DNA of 12,493 nt from Bacteroidales bacterium (GTDB taxonomy: Bacteria; Bacteroidota; Bacteroidia; Bacteroidales; UBA12077). The stretch covers positions 1-12,493 of the forward strand of contig DAOVYZ010000034.1 of assembly GCA_030635365.1 (NCBI GenBank). The letters are read 5' to 3'. How positions within the stretch are numbered: the stretch's first letter is position 1; each line of letters begins with the position of its first letter. The translations under genes and the position numbers were made by a program. Shown here piece after piece: positions 5,614-12,493 of this stretch. Below the pieces are notes generated by a model. It was not told the DNA's origin. It searched no databases and saw nothing but the letters and a program-made list of their open reading frames with translations.

Positions 5614-6301
5614 GATATTTTTCTTTTAATATATCAATTAGTTTACGCACTCCTGTTCCGGCTTTTTCTTTGATAAATATTAATTGTTTATATGTTGAAG
5701 TATTAACATCGTTAGGGTCTATTAAAAAAATAAGAGTTCCTTCAGGAACATAATCAATAAGTCCGGCAGCAGGATATACGTTTAATGATGTTCCTACGAC
5801 AACAAATATCTCTGCCCGTTCACATATTTTGGCAGCATCACTTATAGCAGGAACCGCTTCCCCGAACCAAACAATATGAGGGCGAAGTTGAGATCCTTTC
5901 TCACATGTATCACCCATTTTTAACTCCCAACCCTCTACATCGTATATTAAGTTTGGATCATATGTGCTTCGCGATTTTTTTAACTCTCCATGTAAATGTA
6001 AAATGTTCTTGCTTCCTGCTCTCTCGTGCAAATCGTCCACATTTTGTGTAACAATATGTACATCGAAATATTTTTCTAATTCTACAAGGCCTTGATGTCC
6101 ATTATTTGGCAGTGCATCAAGTAGTTTCTTTCTACGCTCATTATAAAATCGCATAACTAACTCCGGATTACTTTCCCATGCTTGTGGGCTTGCAACCTCC
6201 ATTACATCATACTCTTCCCATAAACCTCCCATATCGCGAAACGTTTTAATACCACTTTCTGCACTTATACCTGCACCGGATAGAATTACTAACTTCTTCA
6301 T
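5603..6301 (-). CDS. Sir2-family NAD-dependent protein deacylase (class III-like, zinc site missing)
   Basis: 232 residues from the ATG at 6301. An upstream in-frame ATG at 6322 would add MNFKIKT, but the family begins right at MKKLVILSGAGIS, so 6301 is preferred. NAD-binding GAGISAESGIKTFRD (10-23), TQNVDDLHERAG (85-96) with catalytic His104 in LHLHGEL, WFGEAVP (145-151) and GTSLNVYPAAG (170-180) are all present. Tyr53 and Arg56 (FYNERRKKL) are the pair that selects acidic acyl groups in SIRT5/CobB-type sirtuins, so desuccinylase or demalonylase activity is plausible. The region 108-140, which in E. coli CobB and most sirtuins carries the Zn-binding cysteines, has only Cys133; the others are Ser, Thr or Asp. 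The only other Cys is 160, so a four-Cys zinc site cannot form. It is convergent with the T9SS-domain gene and divergent from dnaG. Confidence 0.92.
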   Translation of the reverse strand: MKKLVILSGAGISAESGIKTFRDMGGLWEEYDVMEVASPQAWESNPELVMRFYNERRKKLLDALPNNGHQGLVELEKYFDVHIVTQNVDDLHERAGSKNILHLHGELKKSRSTYDPNLIYDVEGWELKMGDTCEKGSQLRPHIVWFGEAVPAISDAAKICERAEIFVVVGTSLNVYPAAGLIDYVPEGTLIFLIDPNDVNTSTYKQLIFIKEKAGTGVRKLIDILKEKYLND

Positions 6302-6348
6302 TGTCTTAATTTTGAAATTCAACTTAGAAATAAATTCACCTAAATTAA

Positions 6349-6381
6349 AAAAAGTAATTTGTTTTTAAATAAAAAATCAAA
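6349..6381 (-). promoter_or_regulatory. Candidate Bacteroidota-type promoter for the sirtuin gene
   Basis: Reading the minus strand, TTTG (6381-6378) is followed after 21 bases by TACTTTTT (6356-6349), seven of eight to TAnnTTTG. This would give a start about 40 bases upstream of the ATG at 6301. The region is very AT-rich, so the match could be chance. No similarly good pair was found for the divergent dnaG gene. Confidence 0.35.
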
Positions 6382-6457
6382 AATTTGCTCTGAAATTTTA
6401 GTATTTTTAGCTCAGATTCATATTTAAATAAGTTACTAAAATCTTGACAATTAATTT

Positions 6458-8407
6458 ATGATAGATCATAATACCATACAAAGAATTATTGATACTGCTG
6501 AAATAACCGAAGTTGTTGAGGATTTTGTAACACTTAAAAAACGCGGTGTAAATTTTTTGGGGCTATGCCCTTTCCATAACGAAAAAACTCCATCATTTAC
6601 TGTTTCCCCTTCCAAAGGAATCTATAAATGCTTTGGTTGCGGCAAAGGAGGAAATGCTGTCAATTTTATTATGGAGCATGAACACCTGGGTTATCCTGAT
6701 GCACTAAAATATCTTGCAAAAAAATATAATATTGAGGTTGTTGAAAAGGAATTAACTCCTGAGGAGATTCAACAACAAAATGAAAGAGATAGTTTATTGG
6801 TTGTTACCAAATATGCGAACACATATTTTCAGGAGAAACTTCATAAGAGTACAGACGGAAGGGCAATTGGGCTGAGTTATTTTAAAGAAAGAGATTTCAG
6901 GGATGAAATTATTAACAAATTCGAACTTGGTTATAGCCTTGATGTTAAAGATGCTTTCACAATTGCTGCCAAAGAAAAAGGTTATAAAATTGATTTTCTT
7001 GAAAAAACCGGCTTAACTATAGTTAATGAAAATGGGAAATTTGACAGGTTTCGCGGAAGAGTAATTTTCCCAATTCACGGCTTATCAGGAAATGTAATTG
7101 GATTTGGCGGAAGAATATTAAATAAGGATGTAAAAGCAGCAAAATATCTCAATTCTCCGGAATCAGACATTTATCATAAAAGCAGGGTACTATACGGAAT
7201 GTACTATGCGAAAAAGTCAATAACACAGTTGGACAAATGTTATTTGGTTGAGGGATATACAGATGTAATTTCAATGCACCAGTCAGGTATTGAAAATGTG
7301 GTAGCTTCTTCAGGTACTTCATTGACTGTTGAACAGATTCGATTAATTAAACGATTTACTCCTAATGTTACTATAATTTATGATGGCGATGCTGCAGGCA
7401 TAAAGGCTTCTTTAAGAGGTATTGATTTAGTATTGGAACAAGGATTAAATGTAAGAGTTCTTTTATTACCCGAAGGTGAGGATCCTGATTCTTTTGCAAA
7501 AAATAAAAGTTCTTCGGAATTTGTCGAATTTATAAAACAAAATGAAGAAGATTTTATAACATTTAAAACACAATTGCTTTCTAAGGAAGCAGAAAATGAC
7601 CCTGTAAAAAAAGCAAACCTGATAACTGAAATAGTAAGGTCAATATCTGTTATTCCGGAGGCAATAATTCGTACTGTTTACATTAAGGATTGCAGCAAAA
7701 TTTTAGATATTGACGAAAAGATTCTTTATGGGGAAATAAATAAAATACGCAGGAAAAGTTTCGAAAAAGAAAACAAACGGGCTATTTCTCTTGAAGAAAA
7801 GTTAAAATCGGCATCGCCTTCGGTACCCTCTTTTGTCGATGATATTTATTCGGAAGCCCAGGAAAAAGAAATTATCAGGTTGCTTCTTCATTATGCAGAT
7901 AAAACATTATATACCTACCAGGAAGATAAATACGATGAACCAAGAAATATTCCAGTAAGTGAATATATTATTAGTGAAATTTTAAATGATGATCTTGAAT
8001 TTAAGAATCTGGTATACAAGCAAATTTTTCAAGAATTTCTTGATGCTTTGAACAAAAGTGAGCCTTTGGAAAGCAAACACTTTATTTATCATTCTGATCC
8101 TTCGATAAGTAAATTAGCTGCTGATTTATTAAGTTCTTCGTATACTTTAAGTAAGATATTTGAAAAAGGGGGGGTACACATTGAAACGGAAGATATGAAA
8201 CTTAAAAAAATTGTTCCTGAAACTATAATTGCCTACAAACGAAAAATTCTGGAAATAGCTCAAAACGATGTGAAAGTTAAATTAAAAGAAGCTCAAAACA
8301 AAAACATTGCACAAGAAGAATTAAGTAATATGCAAAAAGAATTCATGCAAATTACCTCTGTAATTAATGCTATCTCAAAAGATCGTGGATGGGTGGTATT
8401 TAAATAA
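6458..8407 (+). CDS. dnaG: DNA primase
   Basis: 649 residues, a normal full length. DnaG makes the RNA primers for leading- and lagging-strand synthesis with the DnaB helicase. The N-terminal CHC2 zinc domain has Cys37, His40, Cys58 and Cys61 (CPFH and CFGCGKGGN). The catalytic core includes FRGRVIFPI (198-206) and GFGGRIL, and the TOPRIM domain (about 258-345) has the metal-binding Glu265 in VEGYTDV, Asp309 and Asp311 in YDGDAAG, and LPEGEDPDS (337-345). From about 430 the sequence is charged and helical, as expected of the C-terminal helicase-interaction domain, which varies between phyla. The ATG at 6458 begins directly at the conserved N-terminus. An A5G7 homopolymer run at 8163-8174 within the C-terminal domain is unusual in this AT-rich gene, but the frame is intact across it. 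Confidence 0.97.
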   Translation: MIDHNTIQRIIDTAEITEVVEDFVTLKKRGVNFLGLCPFHNEKTPSFTVSPSKGIYKCFGCGKGGNAVNFIMEHEHLGYPDALKYLAKKYNIEVVEKELTPEEIQQQNERDSLLVVTKYANTYFQEKLHKSTDGRAIGLSYFKERDFRDEIINKFELGYSLDVKDAFTIAAKEKGYKIDFLEKTGLTIVNENGKFDRFRGRVIFPIHGLSGNVIGFGGRILNKDVKAAKYLNSPESDIYHKSRVLYGMYYAKKSITQLDKCYLVEGYTDVISMHQSGIENVVASSGTSLTVEQIRLIKRFTPNVTIIYDGDAAGIKASLRGIDLVLEQGLNVRVLLLPEGEDPDSFAKNKSSSEFVEFIKQNEEDFITFKTQLLSKEAENDPVKKANLITEIVRSISVIPEAIIRTVYIKDCSKILDIDEKILYGEINKIRRKSFEKENKRAISLEEKLKSASPSVPSFVDDIYSEAQEKEIIRLLLHYADKTLYTYQEDKYDEPRNIPVSEYIISEILNDDLEFKNLVYKQIFQEFLDALNKSEPLESKHFIYHSDPSISKLAADLLSSSYTLSKIFEKGGVHIETEDMKLKKIVPETIIAYKRKILEIAQNDVKVKLKEAQNKNIAQEELSNMQKEFMQITSVINAISKDRGWVVFK

Positions 8408-8436
8408 AAAAGCCCGGATAAATTAATATCCGGACT
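8406..8436 (-). terminator. Intrinsic terminator oriented for creD (minus strand), just after dnaG
   Basis: A stem CCGGATA (8414-8420) / TATCCGG (8427-8433) with loop AATTAA is extended by three outer pairs after one mismatch. Six A residues at 8406-8411 become a U-run when the minus strand is transcribed, so the sequence is a proper rho-independent terminator for creD. On the plus strand the hairpin is followed by ACTTACGCC with no U-run, so it would stop dnaG transcripts only poorly. It overlaps the dnaG stop codon. Confidence 0.75.
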
Positions 8437-8459
8437 TACGCCTAACACTACTTAACCTA

Positions 8460-9791
8460 TCAACCAGCCATTTCCTGGTTTTCTTCTTTTTGCAAGTTAG
8501 AATACCAGTCAACTTTTCGTGATAAATACATCACTATGGCTAAAGTAATAAACAAACCAATACTTCCGAGTAATAATGAATAATCCTGTAATTGAAGTAT
8601 TGTAAATAGAAAAGTATAAAGAACAATTAACACGAACGCAACTACAATCGTTAATTTTCTATTCCTTAACATACTATAAGAATACGCAGTAGTTAAAGTA
8701 ATAATCGATAAACTTGCTATAAAGTAGGCCAGGTTAAAACTAATTTGTTCGGATAATGATACGAGGAGAGTATAAAAGACGCTCAAACCCAGGCCTACCA
8801 GCAAGTATTGTATAGGATGAATCCTTTTTTTATTTAAAATTTCTGTAAAGAAAAATACCAGGAATGTTAACGAAATAAACATGATAGCATATTTCGCTGA
8901 CCTAAGTGATTTTTGGTAATGATCAACCGGGAGTAGTAAATTAACTCCAAAAGTAGAATTATCTACTGAATATGCATCACCTGTCCATTTCTGTGGATAA
9001 GTCCTATTCAGATGTAAGACTTTCCATTTGGCAGTAAAACCACTTTCTGATATTTCTCTATTATATGGTAAAAACGAACCTTCAAAACTAGGATCAGCCC
9101 ATTCAGACGTAAGTTCAACATCTGTTTGTTTTCCTATAGGTATAAAATTCAGGGATTCGCTTCCATTAATATTTAAATCAAATTTAAAGTCGTAATTTTC
9201 AGAATCATTACATACAACATTTGTCGAAATACCAGTATAATAATCCTGATTGTCAATACCCGGATTAACGTCATACTCATTTTTATTCCAATTTATCTTA
9301 ATCTCTTCCTTTATTCCACGCATATCGGGGATACGTATCGATAAGCTAGCATATTCCCACAATATATCAGAATTACGTATCTTCCAATCACTAAAATCCG
9401 GTTTTGTAAAATTCCCACTAAAGCTTAAACTAGTATTATATACTACTACCTTATAAATTCCTCTGTAACGGATTTCCGGATTAATATTCCCTTTTACATT
9501 TAAATCTTCAGGGAGAAAATAAGCATAATTAATTTCTTCAACTATTTCCTTATCTTTCTTGTAATAACGCTTATAAGGAATACTTAATATGGGGCCTGCA
9601 ATTGTTTGAGGATTGCCCCATTTATAACTTACTTCGCTTATAACTGAATTTCTTAAAGAGTTTCTTTCGTTAATCAGATTTTTTATCATTCCGGCTGGAA
9701 TTAATAAAGCTAAAATGATAAAACCTATAACTACAAACTTAACTGTGATTGAATTTCTGATCCAGAATTTTGTTTCGTTTTTTCCTGACAT
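8460..9791 (-). CDS. creD: CreD-family inner-membrane protein
   Basis: 443 residues, close to the roughly 450 of E. coli CreD. There is one N-terminal membrane segment (about 17-34), a large periplasmic domain (about 35-300) and five further membrane segments (about 301-319, 326-345, 352-371, 380-399 and 405-423), with a short charged C-terminus. Family sequence features include SYKWGNPQTIAGPILSIPY (55-73), LRNSVISEV (46-54), a GIYKVVVYNTSLSFSGNF strand pair and the LLPVDHYQKSLRSAKYAIMFI junction before the second membrane segment. CreD belongs to the CreBC regulon in Enterobacteria and is linked to envelope integrity and beta-lactam or colicin tolerance; its molecular activity is not known. 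In other bacteria it is often found beside a winged-helix regulator, which is absent here. A perfect dyad lies immediately upstream of the start and a dedicated terminator follows the gene, so it is likely a single-gene unit. Confidence 0.93.
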   Translation of the reverse strand: MSGKNETKFWIRNSITVKFVVIGFIILALLIPAGMIKNLINERNSLRNSVISEVSYKWGNPQTIAGPILSIPYKRYYKKDKEIVEEINYAYFLPEDLNVKGNINPEIRYRGIYKVVVYNTSLSFSGNFTKPDFSDWKIRNSDILWEYASLSIRIPDMRGIKEEIKINWNKNEYDVNPGIDNQDYYTGISTNVVCNDSENYDFKFDLNINGSESLNFIPIGKQTDVELTSEWADPSFEGSFLPYNREISESGFTAKWKVLHLNRTYPQKWTGDAYSVDNSTFGVNLLLPVDHYQKSLRSAKYAIMFISLTFLVFFFTEILNKKRIHPIQYLLVGLGLSVFYTLLVSLSEQISFNLAYFIASLSIITLTTAYSYSMLRNRKLTIVVAFVLIVLYTFLFTILQLQDYSLLLGSIGLFITLAIVMYLSRKVDWYSNLQKEENQEMAG

Positions 9792-9794
9792 TTT

Positions 9795-9826
9795 TTGAGT
9801 ATTTATTATCTAACTAAAATACTCAA
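9795..9826. promoter_or_regulatory. Perfect 10-bp dyad directly upstream of creD
   Basis: TTGAGTATTT (9795-9804) and AAATACTCAA (9817-9826) form a perfect inverted repeat with a 12-base spacer, beginning 4 bases before the creD ATG (9791). As DNA it could be an operator for a dimeric repressor. As RNA it would fold into a hairpin covering the ribosome-binding region. On the minus strand the distal arm runs into TATTTTAG, seven of eight to the -7 consensus TAnnTTTG, so an operator over the promoter is also possible. Confidence 0.5.
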
Positions 9827-9869
9827 TATTGCAGAAAATATTGTTTTGCAGATAGTTCATAAATGTTTA

Positions 9870-9918
9870 AAAAGATTAAAAAATATTGATAGTGGATTTT
9901 TAAACCGGTTAATCTTTT
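9870..9918. repeat. Perfect 10-bp inverted repeat in the creD / peptidase divergent region
   Basis: AAAAGATTAA (9870-9879) and TTAATCTTTT (9909-9918) are perfect inverted arms separated by 29 bases. The palindrome AACCGGTT lies next to the right arm (9903-9910). The loop is long for a terminator and no gene ends here, so a regulatory role for the plus-strand peptidase gene, or chance in AT-rich DNA, are the options. Confidence 0.35.
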
Positions 9919-9985
9919 AGGTAGTATAATAGTCTAAAAAAAGAATATCCAAAAAGATACAATCATATAATCTAAATAATTTCGA

Positions 9986-11362
9986 ATGAAAAAGATACTC
10001 ATATTATTCCTGGGGTTTTTATTTTTACTATCGTGTAATAGATCATCACTTCAATTATCCGATGAAGAAACTATTAAGTTAGTTTTTGAAGAAGCTGAAT
10101 TTAGTAATGAATCGTATGAAATTTTAAGATATTTAACGGAACATTTTCCAAAAAGATTAGCCTGCTACCCCCAAGGAGGAGAAGCTGCAAAATGGACAAA
10201 ATCAATAATGGAACAAATGTTTTTGGATAATGTTTTTTTGCAAGAAGTAGATGTAATGAACTGGAAAAGGGGAGAACAGGAGATTGGTGCAATTAAGTCA
10301 AATGGGAATGCGATAAATGTAAATGTTTGTGCTTTAGGAAGAGGAATAGCAACAGAAAAAGCAGGTATTGAAGCAAAAGTAATTGAGGTAAACGGAACTG
10401 AAGGATTATGGCAATTAACAAGAGATCAGGTACAAGGGAAAATTGTATTCTTTAATAAAGCTATGAATCCTGCCCTAGAAAATCCCTTCCAGGCATATAG
10501 TGAAGTTGCAGGCCAACGTTTTATTGGGCCTGTTTTAGCTGCAGAATATGGTGCTGTTGGTGCTGTAATAAGATCATTAACTACTTCAATTGATGAGTTT
10601 CCACATACGGGAACAACACAAAAAGTTGAAAATGATTTTACTGTCCCTTCGGTATGTATTGCTACAAAGCATGCCAACTTGTTGAGTAATATGTTAGAAA
10701 CAAATCCCGACTTAACATTTTATTTTAAAACAAATTGTAAAAATTTACCTGATACTGTTTCATACAATGCGATTGGCGAAATTACCGGTAGTGAATACCC
10801 AAATGAATATATTATTGTTGGAGGACATTTAGATTCTTGGGATAACAGCCCCGGAGCTCATGATGATGGAGGAGGATGCATGCAAGCTATTGAGGTATTA
10901 AGATTATTTAAAAAAATAGGGTATAAGCCCAAACGATCTATTCGTGCTGTAATGTATATGGATGAAGAAATTTCTCAAGGTGGAGGAAAAGTATATGCTG
11001 AACAAGCTAAACGAAATGGAGAAAAACATATTTTAGCAATTGAAAGTGATAGAGGAGTAACCATTCCTTTGGGTTTTACTATTGATGCTTCTCCTGAAAT
11101 AATTAATAAAATTGCATTATACAAAAAATTATTTGAGCCTTATTCTGTTAACATGTTTGAGAAAGGTTATGGAGGAGTAGATATAGAGCCATTAAAAGAA
11201 ATAGGGACTCCTCTTTTAGGATTAGCAACAGATCCTACCCATTATTTTGATTGGCATCATTGTGGTAATGATACTTTTGATCAAATAAACAGAGAAGAAA
11301 TGCAAAAAGGAGCCGCAACCATGGCTGCACTTATTTATTTAGTTGACAAATATGGATTATAG
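9986..11362 (+). CDS. M28-family metallopeptidase lipoprotein, carboxypeptidase Q-like
   Basis: 458 residues. A lipoprotein signal (KKILILFLGFLFLLSC, Cys17) anchors it to a membrane. No acidic residue directly follows the Cys (NRSS), so the periplasmic face is more likely than the cell surface. Residues about 115-250 insert a PA-like domain (VQGKIVFFNKAMNP, AAEYGAVGAVIRS). The co-catalytic dizinc peptidase fold has GGHLDSWDNSPGAHDDGGG (279-297), with His281 and bridging Asp293 as metal ligands and Asp283 beside them. Further motifs are MDEE (325-328) with catalytic and ligand Glu, ESDRG (353-357) with Asp355, and FDWHHCGNDTFDQI (421-434) with the final His ligand at 424 or 425. This order fits the plasma glutamate carboxypeptidase (carboxypeptidase Q) branch of M28, which trims dipeptides and short peptides. 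It is probably involved in peptide scavenging and is a single-gene unit. Confidence 0.92.
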   Translation: MKKILILFLGFLFLLSCNRSSLQLSDEETIKLVFEEAEFSNESYEILRYLTEHFPKRLACYPQGGEAAKWTKSIMEQMFLDNVFLQEVDVMNWKRGEQEIGAIKSNGNAINVNVCALGRGIATEKAGIEAKVIEVNGTEGLWQLTRDQVQGKIVFFNKAMNPALENPFQAYSEVAGQRFIGPVLAAEYGAVGAVIRSLTTSIDEFPHTGTTQKVENDFTVPSVCIATKHANLLSNMLETNPDLTFYFKTNCKNLPDTVSYNAIGEITGSEYPNEYIIVGGHLDSWDNSPGAHDDGGGCMQAIEVLRLFKKIGYKPKRSIRAVMYMDEEISQGGGKVYAEQAKRNGEKHILAIESDRGVTIPLGFTIDASPEIINKIALYKKLFEPYSVNMFEKGYGGVDIEPLKEIGTPLLGLATDPTHYFDWHHCGNDTFDQINREEMQKGAATMAALIYLVDKYGL

Positions 11363-11391
11363 TTATCAATAGTTTGATTTAGTTAAGGATA

Positions 11392-11424
11392 AGAGGCTGT
11401 CAATACTGACAGTCTCTATTTTTT
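11392..11424 (+). terminator. Strong intrinsic terminator after the M28 peptidase gene
   Basis: AGAGGCTGTCA (11392-11402) pairs with TGACAGTCTCT (11407-11417) around an ATAC loop. This is an 11-bp stem with one G-U pair, followed by A and six T residues (11419-11424). It lies 30 bases after the peptidase stop and stops 3 bases short of the thrC stop. For the minus-strand thrC transcript no U-run follows, so it is mainly oriented for the peptidase gene. Confidence 0.88.
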
Positions 11425-11427
11425 AAA

Positions 11428-12493
11428 TCATTTATCTAAAAGATATTCTTTAAAAGTTTCATAGTCAGTATTCATTTCAATGTACTTTTTCCCCTTTGTC
11501 AGGTATTCTTTCAGCCTAACGGGGATCCCTACTTCGGATTTAATTTCATTCTGCACTGTTTCGGCAAATTTCCCCGGATGGGCTGTTTCTAAGAATATTC
11601 CAAGAGCATTATTGTTTTGTAAGTATTTTTTTAAACCCAAATAACCAACAGCACCATGAGGATCAAGAATGTATCCTGTTTTTTCAGAAATACTTTTAAT
11701 AGTACTGCGGGTTTCATCATCCGTAAAGTGACAACCATAAATATCTTTCTTAATATTTTCATGATTATGATTATAAAGTGCCAGAATTCTGGCAAAATTA
11801 CTTGGATCTCCTACATCCATAGCATTTGAAATTGTTTCAATAGATGGCTTGGGGAAAAAATTGCCGGTCTCAAGATAATCAGGAACAATTTTATTAACGT
11901 TACTTGATGCTACAAATTTATCTATATTTAAACCTATACTTTTCCCCAGTAATCCAGCTGTTATATTACCATAATTACCACTTGGAACAGAAAAAACAAC
12001 AGGTTTATTATTCCCATTTAATTGAGAAATAGCATGGAAGTAATAAAAACTTTGTGGTATAAGGCGTGCAATATTTATTGAGTTTGCAGAGGACAGATTT
12101 ATCTTTTCTTTTAATTCCAAATCCATAAAAGCTGATTTTACAAGATTTTGGCAATCGTCGAATGTTCCATCAACTTTTAAAGCTGTAATATTTTTGTCCA
12201 TTCCGGTTAGTTGCATTTCTTGTATTTCGCTTACTTTTCCTGCCGGATATAATATTACAACATCAATTCCTTCAATTCCATAAAATCCACTTGCAACAGC
12301 ACTCCCTGTATCACCACTGGTAGCAACCAAAATAGTAATTTTGTCTTTTGTTTCTTTTGTAAAATAACCAAGACATTGAGCCATAAATCGAGCTCCTACA
12401 TCTTTAAAAGCACAAGTTGGTCCATGAAAAAGCTCCAGGGAATAAATATCTTTTTCAACTTCTACTAATGGTATATCAAAACTTAAAGTTTCA
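11428..12493 (-). CDS. thrC: Threonine synthase, C-terminal part (5' end outside window)
   Basis: The frame stays open past the first internal ATG (12384) to the right edge, and the upstream codons encode conserved family sequence, so the gene is cut by the window rather than starting at 12384. About 355 of the usual roughly 430 residues are visible. LELFHGPTCAFKDVGARFMA contains the lysine that binds pyridoxal phosphate (codon 12403-12405). The phosphate-binding region VATSGDTGSAVASGFYG and the later VFSVPSGNYGNITAGLLGKS and ETAHPGKFAETV are all typical. The enzyme converts O-phosphohomoserine to threonine in the cytoplasm. The C-terminal domain is of the E. coli ThrC type, judging by the FHGPTxAFKD signature. 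The gene lies convergent to the peptidase; homoserine kinase or aspartokinase genes may lie upstream, out of view. Confidence 0.96.
   Translation of the reverse strand, partial: ETLSFDIPLVEVEKDIYSLELFHGPTCAFKDVGARFMAQCLGYFTKETKDKITILVATSGDTGSAVASGFYGIEGIDVVILYPAGKVSEIQEMQLTGMDKNITALKVDGTFDDCQNLVKSAFMDLELKEKINLSSANSINIARLIPQSFYYFHAISQLNGNNKPVVFSVPSGNYGNITAGLLGKSIGLNIDKFVASSNVNKIVPDYLETGNFFPKPSIETISNAMDVGDPSNFARILALYNHNHENIKKDIYGCHFTDDETRSTIKSISEKTGYILDPHGAVGYLGLKKYLQNNNALGIFLETAHPGKFAETVQNEIKSEVGIPVRLKEYLTKGKKYIEMNTDYETFKEYLLDK

Noticed and set aside
6443..6448. TTGACA upstream of dnaG resembling a sigma-70 -35 box
   Set aside because: It is only about 10 bases from the dnaG ATG, with no room for a -10 box and start site, and Bacteroidota use a different promoter pattern.
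9250..9456. 68-codon plus-strand frame opposite creD
   Set aside because: Hydrophobic stretches arise from the complement of creD coding sequence; no start context or family match.
10426..10677. 83- and 63-codon minus-strand frames (also 10101-10292) opposite the M28 peptidase
   Set aside because: Both lie entirely inside the well-supported peptidase gene and have no recognisable domain.
1..12493. CRISPR array, phage, toxin-antitoxin, retron or other defence island
   Set aside because: Both strands were read for regularly spaced repeats, integrase or transposase motifs, reverse transcriptase motifs and small paired genes; none was seen.

Overview
The window looks like chromosomal DNA from a member of the Bacteroidota, probably a marine Bacteroidales/Marinilabiliales-type organism. 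The evidence is strongly AT-rich DNA, a small type IX secretion (T9SS) sorting-domain protein, an Omp28-like lipoprotein, a DUF6029-type outer-membrane protein, starts without clear Shine-Dalgarno sequences, and candidate promoters resembling the Bacteroidota TTTG / TAnnTTTG pattern. Genus placement is a guess.

Layout, left to right. (1) The 3' end of a ComF-type phosphoribosyltransferase gene (+) converges on a two-gene minus-strand unit in which a small outer-membrane beta-barrel gene overlaps ubiX (flavin prenyltransferase) by 4 bases. (2) A 403-base non-coding gap at 1376-1778 holds a GC-richer stem-loop and inverted repeats that look like a dispersed intergenic repeat, then a candidate promoter. 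(3) An envelope/redox neighbourhood follows: an Omp28-like lipoprotein with a WCGYC thioredoxin motif (+) faces a minus-strand pair encoding a TlpA-type thioredoxin (WCKPC) and a large DUF6029-like barrel protein. The barrel protein has a CVGGVC motif in its last strand-loop region. A bidirectional terminator lies between the two units. (4) A 127-residue secreted protein consisting of little more than a T9SS type A sorting domain overlaps tail-to-tail with a Sir2-family deacylase that lacks the usual zinc-binding cysteines. (5) dnaG (primase, complete) is followed by a hairpin placed to stop the convergent creD gene. (6) creD (inner-membrane protein) is divergent from an M28-family carboxypeptidase-Q-like lipoprotein. 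Their intergenic region has two perfect 10-bp dyads, one directly upstream of the creD start. (7) A strong terminator separates the peptidase from threonine synthase (thrC, minus strand), whose 5' end is cut by the window edge.

Most genes are ordinary housekeeping or envelope genes. I see no CRISPR array, transposase, phage gene, toxin-antitoxin pair, RNA gene or recognisable defence system. The most plausible less-described biology is the Omp28 / DUF6029 / TlpA cluster, the stand-alone T9SS sorting-domain protein, the creD dyad and the intergenic repeat. All functional links among these are inference.
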